DNA of 10,363 bases. Source: Methanobacteriota archaeon. GTDB lineage: Archaea; Thermoplasmatota; Poseidoniia; Poseidoniales; Poseidoniaceae. Position numbers and translations under genes: made by a program. Where the stretch lies: NCBI GenBank assembly GCA_002694585.1, contig NZMM01000048.1:1-10363 (forward strand), read 5' to 3'. This document shows positions 1 to 5,840 of the stretch, one piece after another. The notes under the pieces were generated by a model that made no database searches, was not told the DNA's origin, and was given only the letters and a program-made list of their open reading frames with translations. Numbering within the stretch: the first letter of the stretch is position 1; each line of letters opens with the position of its first letter.

Positions 1-114
1 TTAGTTGGGGGTGGGTGAGGCTGCGCTTCTTGGCGTATTCGAGCCTGCCTTCGACAAGGAGGGTTAAGTCGTAACAAGGTATCTGTAGGGGAACCTGCAG
101 ATGGATCACCTCCT
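1..114 (+). rRNA. 16S ribosomal RNA, 3' end (partial)
   Basis: This is the last ~114 nt of a small-subunit rRNA gene whose 5' part lies outside the window. The conserved decoding-site stretch AAGTCGTAACAAGG is at 66-79. Helix 45 is visible as a 9-bp stem (81-89 with 94-102, one T-G wobble) capped by GGAA at 90-93, whose two adenines are the usual KsgA/Dim1 dimethylation site. The mature 3' end reads GGATCACCTCCT at 103-114, and TCACCTCC at 106-113 is the anti-Shine-Dalgarno. The helix 45 sequence looks archaeal, Thermoplasmata-like, from memory of the family. No tRNA-Ala or 23S gene follows; a hairpin and T-run terminator begin shortly after the 3' end. Confidence 0.96.
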
Positions 115-122
115 AAGAAAAC

Positions 123-154
123 GGGGGCGGGGAGGCTTCGGCCTCCTCGTCTCC
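123..154 (+). other. UUCG-capped hairpin in the 16S trailer
   Basis: A 6-bp perfect stem, GGAGGC 131-136 with GCCTCC 141-146, closes a TTCG tetraloop at 137-140 with the very stable C(UUCG)G arrangement. Pairing can continue outward to 123/154 through further G-C and G-T pairs. It starts about 9 nt after the 16S 3' end. It could be a processing or stability element of the pre-16S trailer, or the first half of a tandem terminator. The function is inference; the structure is read directly. Confidence 0.7.
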
Positions 155-162
155 ACCCTTTC

Positions 163-198
163 CCGCATCGCGCGTTGTGCGCGGTGCGGTTTTTTTTT
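163..198 (+). terminator. Hairpin plus T9 terminator of the 16S transcript
   Basis: CCGCATCGCGC (163-173) and GCGCGGTGCGG (179-189) form an 11-bp stem with one T-G wobble and a GTTGT loop. Nine consecutive T residues follow at 190-198. A second T-run (202-206) lies just beyond. Archaeal RNA polymerase terminates at T-runs, with or without a hairpin. The position between 16S and a convergent gene suggests the rRNA transcript ends here. Confidence 0.82.
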
Positions 199-232
199 GG
201 ATTTTTGAGCGGCCATAAGAGGCGCTCGACCG

Positions 233-1105
233 TCAGCCAAGGGCCGCGACTTTCTCCAGCATGGTGTGCCTGAAGGTCAGCAGGTTCAGCGGAGGACCGC
301 GCGCATCGACGGTGATCGTCGCACCGCGGTTGAAGTGCACCTCGTCCCACCCATCAGGAACCACGTAACCACGGTGCATGTCACTGACCAAGACCGTGGA
401 TTCAGCCGACCACGCCATGTGGGCCCAGGGTGCGCTTTGCCGTTGTGCGATGGGCAGATCGCGGGCGAGGATGAAACAATGGTCACCCGCTTGGTCTGCT
501 GTTGCTTCTGCCTTGCACGCCTCAAAGGCGGCCATGGGTGCGGCGTGGCTCAACCACGCGTGCTGGCCAAACCACGTGGCAAAGAGGAGGCCACTGGACG
601 TCTGGAAAGTGTCGTGATTTCCTCGGGTCATGCGGTATTTGCTCGGTGCGTACTGATGGGTGTTGGCGATGAGCAGGTCGTTGAGGGCAGGGTCGGTCGT
701 GAACCTGTTTCCTGAGGTGGTTTCGATGACGGCCTGCAGGCGCGGCAGCCGATTGACGATCGCCGATCCCTCCAGGACCGCACGCAAGTCGTTGTCGAAG
801 GTGTCCACGTCGCTGTCCATGTAGAAGCCCACGCTTCCGTCTGGGTCGTCGGCACGCGGATGTGAATTGACGCCCATCACCAGCGTGGTGTCGTCGATGT
901 TGTGCGAGATGCTGGTGAGCGTGCCGTCGCCGCCGAGGACGATGACCAAATCACGGCCCAAGAAATCCGACTGCTTGACCAGTTCACGAGGCCGCAGGGT
1001 CACGGTGAGTGCGCCACCGTGTCCTTCGAGCACCTCTCGGAGGTGACCAAGGGCGTGGTCATGGACCGGCTCGTGGGTCTTCTTGTAGACCAACAGGACC
1101 TGCAT
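233..1105 (-). CDS. NAD kinase-like protein (diverged, NADK2-like)
   Basis: A 290-residue protein probably related to ATP-NAD kinases, which phosphorylate NAD to NADP in the cytoplasm. The glycine-rich signature GGDGT is at residues 58-62 after a hydrophobic strand (DLVIVL), preceded by a Rossmann-like start (MQVLLVYKK). LND at 141-143 matches the conserved N-(E/D) of the nicotinamide pocket. The region SSGLLFATWFGQHAW (170-184) aligns by eye with the family's SSG...GSTAW block, but the Ser-Thr of GSTA are replaced by Gln-His. Length fits NAD kinases. The ATG at 1105 has a Shine-Dalgarno-like GGGGAG (1115-1110) four bases upstream. The gene converges on 16S and is divergent from the next membrane protein. 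NAD kinase is the best guess; another member of the GGDGT lipid/NAD kinase superfamily is possible. Confidence 0.78.
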   Translation of the reverse strand: MQVLLVYKKTHEPVHDHALGHLREVLEGHGGALTVTLRPRELVKQSDFLGRDLVIVLGGDGTLTSISHNIDDTTLVMGVNSHPRADDPDGSVGFYMDSDVDTFDNDLRAVLEGSAIVNRLPRLQAVIETTSGNRFTTDPALNDLLIANTHQYAPSKYRMTRGNHDTFQTSSGLLFATWFGQHAWLSHAAPMAAFEACKAEATADQAGDHCFILARDLPIAQRQSAPWAHMAWSAESTVLVSDMHRGYVVPDGWDEVHFNRGATITVDARGPPLNLLTFRHTMLEKVAALG

Positions 1106-1161
1106 GGCGCTCCCCGGTTCCTATCACAAGCGCCCTCCGCTTGAAGCCTCGGTTGGCAACC

Positions 1162-1170
1162 TTCATGGCA
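1162..1170 (+). promoter_or_regulatory. Putative TATA-like element, 29 nt before the ATG at 1191
   Basis: TTCATGGCA matches the first five bases of the TTCATAAGG element seen before 5257 and 9304. Its first T is exactly 29 nt before the A of the start codon, the same offset as in those two cases. The match is short, so the call rests mainly on the conserved spacing. It favours 1191 as a leaderless start. Confidence 0.4.
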
Positions 1171-1190
1171 CGCGACGCCAACCTGCCCCC

Positions 1191-1793
1191 ATGGAACCCC
1201 CAAAGTGGTCCGATGAGAACGCGGCTCCTGACCTGTCTGGCTCCGTTGCCCCTCAAGGGGTGGCCATGACCGACCCTTACCAAGCGCAAGGGCAGATGAT
1301 CTTCGTTCAACCTCCCAGCGGAGCGGCGAAGGTCATGGGCATCCTCATCATCATCTACGCCTCATTCGGCCTTCTTGGGGCCTTGGCGAGTTTGCTCGGC
1401 GGGACTTTTTTCGAAGCACTCCTCGGTGAAGTCGCCAGCCAGGATCCTGACGCGCTTGGTTTCGATCCCACTGGTTTCGGTCAATACATGATGCTCACCG
1501 GTCTCATCAGCCTCGTCACCTCAGCCGGCACCTTGCTGGGTGGCATCTGGACCATGCAATACCAGAAGCGTGGCATTCAGCTGGGTCTCGCCATGATCGT
1601 GGCCAGTTTCGTGCTTGGCCTCATCTTGGCCTTCATGTACCCCGAATTCAGCGATTCCGGCCTCGGGATGGGCGCTACGGTCATCATGTCCGTGTTGGGT
1701 TCCGGCTTCTGTGGCTTGATGGTGGCCATCCCGCTGATGGTCTCCAACAACGGCCTTGACGACTCCTCGCTCTTCCCCAGCAAGGTCCAGTGA
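1191..1793 (+). CDS. Four-helix membrane protein of unknown function
   Basis: A 200-residue integral membrane protein that I do not recognise. A polar N-terminal tail of about 45 residues (rich in Pro, Asp and Gln) is followed by four hydrophobic segments at roughly 48-70, 99-121, 131-150 and 161-183. An acidic loop (79-92) separates the first two, and the C-terminal tail is short and polar. There is no signal peptidase site or enzymatic motif. I chose ATG 1191 because a TTCAT element sits 29 nt upstream, as at two other genes here. An internal ATG at 1266 follows a GGGGTGG Shine-Dalgarno-like stretch and would give 175 residues with all helices intact, so it is a real alternative. An in-frame ATG at 1104 overlaps the divergent NAD kinase start and is less likely. 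The next gene starts 37 nt after its stop. Confidence 0.72.
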   Translation: MEPPKWSDENAAPDLSGSVAPQGVAMTDPYQAQGQMIFVQPPSGAAKVMGILIIIYASFGLLGALASLLGGTFFEALLGEVASQDPDALGFDPTGFGQYMMLTGLISLVTSAGTLLGGIWTMQYQKRGIQLGLAMIVASFVLGLILAFMYPEFSDSGLGMGATVIMSVLGSGFCGLMVAIPLMVSNNGLDDSSLFPSKVQ

Positions 1794-1830
1794 GCAGTAC
1801 GCCTATGCGGCGTCGACGTCAGGCCGAGGC

Positions 1831-2298
1831 ATGGGCACGCTTGTGACCGGTACCGCTGCCACGTACGTCGAAGAATTGACCGTTCGTACGGATGAACGTC
1901 GAGCGATCATCTGTTTGACCCATGAGGTTGAACGCATCGTGCGTGAGAGTGGCATCATCGATGGCCTTGTGCTGGTCAATCCAATGCACATCACCGCGTC
2001 GATTTACGTCAACGACCTCGAATACGGCCTGCATGAAGATTTGATGACATGGCTCGAACGCGTGGCTCCTTTCGGTGGGCACGAGGGCCGTGATGGGCCG
2101 GAATACCTCCACCACCGCACGGGCGAGGACAACGGCGATGCCCATCTGAAGCGCCAACTGCTGGGCCAGCAGGTGACCATGCCCGTCCGCGATGGGCGGC
2201 TTCACCTCGGTACTTGGGAACAGATTCACTACGCCGAATTCGACGGTCAGCGCCCGAAGCGCATTCTGGTGAAGGTCGTTGGAGTGATGCCCGCATGA
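1831..2298 (+). CDS. YjbQ/UPF0047 family protein (secondary thiamine-phosphate synthase-like)
   Basis: A 155-residue protein that fits the YjbQ/UPF0047 family (TIGR00149) well. Family hallmarks are HITAS at 53-57, the stretch from YLHHRTGED to NGDAHLK (92-107) and GTWEQIHYAEFDG at 127-139, followed by a beta strand (KRILVKVVG). Known members form small cytoplasmic beta-rich trimers with conserved His/Asp residues that can bind metal. A weak thiamin-phosphate synthase activity was reported from complementation, and the physiological role is unclear. The start at 1831 (MGTLVTG) gives a length near the family norm. The reading frame is open further upstream, but that would overlap the preceding membrane protein gene with non-conserved sequence. 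Its stop overlaps the next start as ATGA (2295-2298), so the two are probably translated together. Confidence 0.9.
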   Translation: MGTLVTGTAATYVEELTVRTDERRAIICLTHEVERIVRESGIIDGLVLVNPMHITASIYVNDLEYGLHEDLMTWLERVAPFGGHEGRDGPEYLHHRTGEDNGDAHLKRQLLGQQVTMPVRDGRLHLGTWEQIHYAEFDGQRPKRILVKVVGVMPA

Positions 2299-3179
2299 CG
2301 CTCTCTTCACCACCAGAACCCACGGGCATGGCCCTCGCGCTTGGCATTGAACGCACGGCATGGTCGCCCGGCCACACCTGCTTGGAGGTCACCGTGGCCC
2401 AGGACCACCTGAACAAAGGAGGGGCGGCCCACGGTGGCCTGGTGACGGTCCTGTTGGACGGCGCCCTGGGAGGGGCCTTGGTGTCCACGCTTCCGGTGAC
2501 GTCATGGTGCGCCACGACCCAATTGACCACCAGTTTCCTGGACGCGGCTCGCCTTGGAGAACGCCTCGTGGCCACGGGTCGGGTGGTTCGCCGCGGTCGT
2601 CACGTGGCCCATTTGGCCGGCGAGGTCCGGGTCGGCGAACGCGTGGTGGCCTCCGCCGTCGGCACTTGGGCCATCTGGGATGCACGCCCGCCGTCGATGC
2701 CGCTGCGTCGGGCGGACGAATTGCTCCGCCATCTGGCGGCCGCGGAAGGATCAGATGTTCTCGGCGAGGGTGCATGGCACCACACCGGACAACCCGGAAT
2801 GACGAGCGTCATGAGCGTGGAGGTGCAGCGGGACGGTGACGATGCAACCCTGCTCGTGGACGACGTTCACGCGTTGACCTTGCACGAGCGCGTGTTGGAC
2901 CCGAATGGTAAGCAGGTCCACGAGGACCGCTGCACCTACCGCCGTGTGCCGGACGGCACGCTTCTGCTCGAGCTGCATTCCACCGACGGCTCACTCGAAA
3001 CTGCTCGCGTCGAGGAAGGTGCACGAAGCCTTCGCGTGGGGCCCCTCCCAGACGGAGGCCCAACGTGGCGGCACGCGCTGACGGATGATGGTCTGGTCAT
3101 GGACCTCTGGTTCGGAGGCACATCGATGGACGATGCGCCCGATATCGAGTTCAGGTACCGCTTGGGCGAGGGTTCTTGA
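2295..3179 (+). CDS. Hotdog-fold (PaaI-like) thioesterase with an extra C-terminal domain
   Basis: A 294-residue two-part protein. Residues about 12-130 look like a PaaI/YiiD-type hotdog acyl-CoA thioesterase: the helix signature AAHGGLVTVLLDGALGGAL (44-62) carries the HGG turn and an acidic Asp55, and strand patterns follow (LTTSFLDAARLGERLVATGRV). Such enzymes hydrolyse acyl- or aryl-CoA thioesters in the cytoplasm. Single-domain members are about 130-150 residues, so the second half (about 140-294) is additional. It is predicted beta-rich with alternating polar and hydrophobic strands and no motif I can name; it reads as a possible lipocalin-like or barrel domain (e.g. HEDRCTYRRVPDG, 209-221). 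Translation starts inside the YjbQ stop (ATGA). The thiolase that follows suggests a role in acyl-CoA metabolism. The hotdog call is firm; substrate and C-terminal function are unknown. Confidence 0.85.
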   Translation: MTLSSPPEPTGMALALGIERTAWSPGHTCLEVTVAQDHLNKGGAAHGGLVTVLLDGALGGALVSTLPVTSWCATTQLTTSFLDAARLGERLVATGRVVRRGRHVAHLAGEVRVGERVVASAVGTWAIWDARPPSMPLRRADELLRHLAAAEGSDVLGEGAWHHTGQPGMTSVMSVEVQRDGDDATLLVDDVHALTLHERVLDPNGKQVHEDRCTYRRVPDGTLLLELHSTDGSLETARVEEGARSLRVGPLPDGGPTWRHALTDDGLVMDLWFGGTSMDDAPDIEFRYRLGEGS

Positions 3180-3181
3180 GC
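3173..3181 (+). promoter_or_regulatory. Weak TATA-like candidate before the thiolase gene
   Basis: TTCTTGAGC matches 6 of 9 positions of the TTCATAAGG element found upstream of 5257 and 9304. It starts 30 nt before the ATG at 3203 and contains the stop codon of the upstream gene. No Shine-Dalgarno is visible before 3203, which would fit a leaderless start, but a chance match is quite possible. Confidence 0.25.
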
Positions 3182-3202
3182 GGGCTGTGACCCCCTCGCG
3201 TC

Positions 3203-4423
3203 ATGGTCGAAGACGTCGTGATTGTTGGCGGAGCACGCACACCCTTCTGCGAATGGGTTGGCGGAAAGCGTGGCGACGGTGCGCCAGGCGGTCGTCTGAA
3301 GGCCGTGAGCGCGCAAGACCTCGGGGCCACCGCCATTCGAGGGGCGTTGGAAAAGGCGGGGACGGACCCCGAATCTGTCGATCACGTCGTGATGGGGTAC
3401 GCCCTCCAGACCTGCTCTCAGTCCATCTATGGGGCCCGCCATGCGGGCCTGAAGGCCGGCGTTCCACAGGAGGTGCCGATGTTGACCCTTTCCCGTATCT
3501 GCGGTTCCGGTGTGCAGTCCATCGTCACAGGCGCGCAGATGATCATGCTCGACGAGGCCCAGGTCGTGGTTTCAGGGGGCATGGAGAACCTCTCACAGGC
3601 ACCCCACGTGCTTCGCGGTGCACGGGACGGTTGGAGCCTCGGGCGCTCGCCGCCGGTTGAGGATTACATGATGACCAACCTGCAGGACATGACCTGCGGC
3701 TTGTTCATGGCGCAAACCTCGGACGAGTTGTGCAAGCGAAAGGGCGTCACCCGCGAGGAAGTGGATGCCTTTGCGGCCCTGTCGCACGGCCGCACGGAAG
3801 CCTCCATCGACAGCGGCCTTTTCGAGCAAGAAATCGTGCCCGTGACCATCTCGTCGCGACGTGGTGATGTCGTGGTTACCCATGCCGACGAAGACCACGT
3901 GGTGCGGGGCACGACCGCCGAGACCCTCTCCGGCCTTCGACCGGCCTTCGGGCCTGAGTCGCTCGTGACCGCTGGCAACGCTTCTGGGGTGGTCGATGGC
4001 GCAGCCGCGGTGGTCATCAAGTCCGCTTCGCGAGCAGAGGCCGACGGGGACGCTCCTCTCGCGCGCATTGTCAGCTGGGGGATCGTTGGCCTCGAGCCCG
4101 CCATCATGGCCTACGGGCCCGTGCCCTCCAGCCGGAAAGCCCTCGAAAAGGCGGGCCTGACGGTCGAGGACATCGACCGCTGGGAGATCAACGAGGCTTT
4201 CGCCGGGCAAGCTGTGGCCTGCATCAAGGACCTCGGGATCGACGTCGAGAAGGTGAACGTCAACGGTGGAGCCGTTGGCCTTGGTCACCCTCTCGCGGCC
4301 ACCGGGACCCGGCTGGTCCTGACCCTGGCGCATGAACTGCGTCGAAGCGGTGGACGCTACGGCGTCGCCACGGCCTGCATCGGCGGTGGCCAAGGCATCG
4401 CCATGGTCATCGAGGCCATGTAG
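3203..4423 (+). CDS. Acetyl-CoA C-acyltransferase (thiolase, bacterial AtoB/PhaA type)
   Basis: A 406-residue, full-length thiolase, matching the ~390-400 residue norm. It catalyses CoA-dependent cleavage of 3-oxoacyl-CoA or, in reverse, condensation of two acetyl-CoA. All catalytic elements are present: nucleophile Cys100 in SRICGSG, GGMENLS at 125-131, TAGNASGVVDGAAA at 256-269, Asn330 in NEAFAG, His362 in GLGHPLAATG and Cys392 in CIGGGQG. This is the bacterial/mitochondrial type, not the archaeal thiolase that works with a separate HMG-CoA synthase and a DUF35 protein, and no DUF35 gene is nearby. Twenty-three bases separate it from the thioesterase gene; the next gene starts 8 bases after its stop. 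A role in beta-oxidation or short-chain acyl-CoA metabolism is likely; chain-length preference cannot be read from the sequence. Confidence 0.95.
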   Translation: MVEDVVIVGGARTPFCEWVGGKRGDGAPGGRLKAVSAQDLGATAIRGALEKAGTDPESVDHVVMGYALQTCSQSIYGARHAGLKAGVPQEVPMLTLSRICGSGVQSIVTGAQMIMLDEAQVVVSGGMENLSQAPHVLRGARDGWSLGRSPPVEDYMMTNLQDMTCGLFMAQTSDELCKRKGVTREEVDAFAALSHGRTEASIDSGLFEQEIVPVTISSRRGDVVVTHADEDHVVRGTTAETLSGLRPAFGPESLVTAGNASGVVDGAAAVVIKSASRAEADGDAPLARIVSWGIVGLEPAIMAYGPVPSSRKALEKAGLTVEDIDRWEINEAFAGQAVACIKDLGIDVEKVNVNGGAVGLGHPLAATGTRLVLTLAHELRRSGGRYGVATACIGGGQGIAMVIEAM

Positions 4424-4427
4424 GTGG
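4422..4427 (+). promoter_or_regulatory. Shine-Dalgarno deciding a GTG start
   Basis: AGGTGG overlaps the thiolase stop (TAG 4421-4423) and lies four bases before GTG 4432. It matches the AGGTGA part of the anti-SD complement except for the last base. It supports GTG as the permease start and coupled translation. Confidence 0.6.
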
Positions 4428-4431
4428 AAAC

Positions 4432-5211
4432 GTGGACGCCCTCATTGTGGTGCTGATTGCCGTTCTTCTGACGGCCTTTCTCTTCGCACCGTTGGGTTTG
4501 GGCGGCGGCATGCTGTTTGTGCCAATCCTCCACTACCTTGCCGATTGGCCGCTTGACACCGCGACCCTCGTGGTGTCCCTTCTTTTGACGCTCAGCGTTT
4601 CCTTTGGTTCAGGCGCCGTTCATCACCGAGAAGGCCTCATGGACCTTGCCACCGTGCGCCGATTGGCACCGTTCGCCATGATTGGCGCGGCGGGTGGTGC
4701 GTTCGTCGTTCACGCCCTTGGTGATGCCCTCAACCCCGTGTTCAAGACCCTCGCGTTGGCCTTGGTCGTGTGGGCGAGCGTGAAGGTTGCTCGCCGCTTG
4801 CGCCACGGGACGGCCGACAAAGACGGAGGCGAGCTGCGACCGGTGCCGCTGCGCCTTGGTGCTGGTTTCGGGGGAGGTGCCAGTGCGGTGCTGGCCATCG
4901 GGGCAGGCGCCATTTACATCCCCGTGCTCAACCAATTCGGCGGATTGCCGTCGCGGCGCGCCATCGGCACAAGCCTTGGTCTGATGATGCTGGTCGTCCC
5001 GGTCGCCGTCCTCGTCCACGCAGGGTTGCACGTCGGTGCATGGCCCGAGGTTTGGGTCCTCGTTCTGTTGCCGTGTGCCGCCTTGGTTGGTGCCGTGCTG
5101 GGGGCGCGCGTTGGCTTAACGCTCCCAGATCTGGTCATTCTGCGGGTCTTCCTCGGGCTCTTGGTGGTCATCGCCGCGCGCTACCTGTGGGACCTCGTGG
5201 GCCTTTTCTGA
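4432..5211 (+). CDS. TauE/SafE (TSUP) family membrane permease
   Basis: A 259-residue, very hydrophobic protein of the TSUP family (PF01925, sulfite exporter TauE/SafE). Members carry small anions or organic acids such as sulfite, sulfoacetate or related compounds across the cytoplasmic membrane. The two-fold internal repeat is visible. The first half has GLGGGMLFVPIL (22-33) and the second half has GFGGGASAVLAIGAGAIYIPVL (145-166), each preceding several helices; I count seven to eight membrane segments. A charged loop (about 121-136, with Arg, Lys and Asp) separates the halves. The GTG start is supported by the preceding AGGTGG, and only 8 bases separate it from the thiolase stop, so the two genes probably share a transcript. 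The substrate is not deducible; linkage to the thiolase could mean export of a carboxylate, but that is speculation. Confidence 0.9.
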   Translation: MDALIVVLIAVLLTAFLFAPLGLGGGMLFVPILHYLADWPLDTATLVVSLLLTLSVSFGSGAVHHREGLMDLATVRRLAPFAMIGAAGGAFVVHALGDALNPVFKTLALALVVWASVKVARRLRHGTADKDGGELRPVPLRLGAGFGGGASAVLAIGAGAIYIPVLNQFGGLPSRRAIGTSLGLMMLVVPVAVLVHAGLHVGAWPEVWVLVLLPCAALVGAVLGARVGLTLPDLVILRVFLGLLVVIAARYLWDLVGLF

Positions 5212-5227
5212 AACACCCGTCAATCCT

Positions 5228-5236
5228 TTCATAAGG
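5228..5236 (+). promoter_or_regulatory. Putative TATA-like promoter element of the LemA gene
   Basis: TTCATAAGG lies in the 45-base gap after the permease. It is identical to the nine bases before the gene at 9304. Its first T is 29 nt before ATG 5257, placing the element about 25 nt upstream of the start codon. That is the spacing expected when an archaeal transcript begins at or next to the start codon. No Shine-Dalgarno precedes this ATG. Confidence 0.6.
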
Positions 5237-5256
5237 CATGGACGAAAGCCTCAGCC

Positions 5257-5817
5257 ATGATGGAACTCATCGTTGGTGGCATCATCGCTGCTGTTGTGCT
5301 GATTTGGTTCGTGACGACGTGGAACCGTCTGGTCCGACTCGAGAAGAACGTCGAACAATCGTGGGCCAACATCGACGTGCTGCTGAAGCAGCGCTACGAC
5401 ATGATCCCCAACCTCGTCAACACCGTGAAGGGATACGCCACGCACGAGCGTGAAATCTTCGAGCAGTTCGCCCAAGCACGCCAGACCGCAGCAGGCGCCT
5501 TGGCCCAAGGGGACGTGGCCGGTGTCGCTGCCGCTGAAGGCATGCTGGCCGGTTTGATGCCCCGCATCAACATGGTCGCGGAGCAATACCCTGAACTCAA
5601 GGCTGATTCGAATTTCCTGAACCTCCAGAACCAAATCACCGCATTGGAGAACCAGATCGCCGACCGCCGTGAATTCTACAACGCGAGCGCGACGAGCTTC
5701 AACACCGCCATCGAGACCATTCCGACCAACATCGTTGCCGGTGTGAAGTCCTGCAAGGAGCGCACCCTGTTCGAGGTCGTCGGCATCGAGCGTGAGAACG
5801 TCTCCGTTCAGTTCTGA
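5257..5817 (+). CDS. lemA: LemA family protein
   Basis: A 186-residue LemA-family protein (PF04011). It has an N-terminal membrane anchor (residues about 4-21, GGIIAAVVLIWFVTTW), then a long alpha-helical cytoplasmic or extracytoplasmic part. The hallmark block LLKQRYDMIPNLVNTVKGYA (42-61) is followed by HE, and the second block YPELKADSNFLNLQNQI (111-127) by RREFYNASATSFNTAIETIP (137-156). Length matches the family norm of about 180-200. The role of LemA is poorly defined; in bacteria it often neighbours TPM-domain or HtpX genes, neither of which is here. The start is ATG 5257 (an ATG follows directly at 5260), set by the TATA-like element at 5228. The DHH gene follows after 23 bases, which contain a short AGCC/GGCT hairpin (5818-5829). 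Confidence 0.94.
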   Translation: MMELIVGGIIAAVVLIWFVTTWNRLVRLEKNVEQSWANIDVLLKQRYDMIPNLVNTVKGYATHEREIFEQFAQARQTAAGALAQGDVAGVAAAEGMLAGLMPRINMVAEQYPELKADSNFLNLQNQITALENQIADRREFYNASATSFNTAIETIPTNIVAGVKSCKERTLFEVVGIERENVSVQF

Positions 5818-5829
5818 AGCCCTTCGGCT

Positions 5830-5835
5830 GAGGTG
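5830..5835 (+). promoter_or_regulatory. Shine-Dalgarno of the DHH phosphoesterase gene
   Basis: GAGGTG pairs with CACCTC of the 16S 3' end seen at 107-112. It sits five bases before ATG 5841. It fixes that start and indicates translation from an mRNA with a leader, probably shared with LemA. Confidence 0.7.
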
Positions 5836-5840
5836 CTTCG

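Noticed and set aside
207..227. Inverted repeat GAGCG/CGCTC near the end of the NAD kinase-like gene, considered as its terminator
   Set aside because: On the minus strand it is followed by As rather than Ts, so it lacks the T-run expected. The stem is only 5 bp plus two further pairs next to a bulge.
115..232. A tRNA-Ala gene in the expected 16S-23S spacer position
   Set aside because: The 118 bases hold two hairpins and a T-run but no T-loop GTTCRA motif or cloverleaf.
3593..4393. A 266-codon minus-strand open frame opposite the thiolase gene
   Set aside because: The thiolase catalytic residues are all on the plus strand; the opposite product shows no domain.
5238..5453. A 71-codon open frame starting at the ATG just upstream of the LemA gene
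   Set aside because: It overlaps LemA in another frame, and the sequence is His/Arg-rich with no family resemblance. The TATA-like spacing points to 5257 instead.
5812..5820. TTCTGAAGC, 29 nt before ATG 5841, considered as another leaderless promoter
   Set aside because: It matches only 6 of 9 bases and includes the LemA stop codon. The gene has a good GAGGTG Shine-Dalgarno, so an internal-gene start is the simpler reading.
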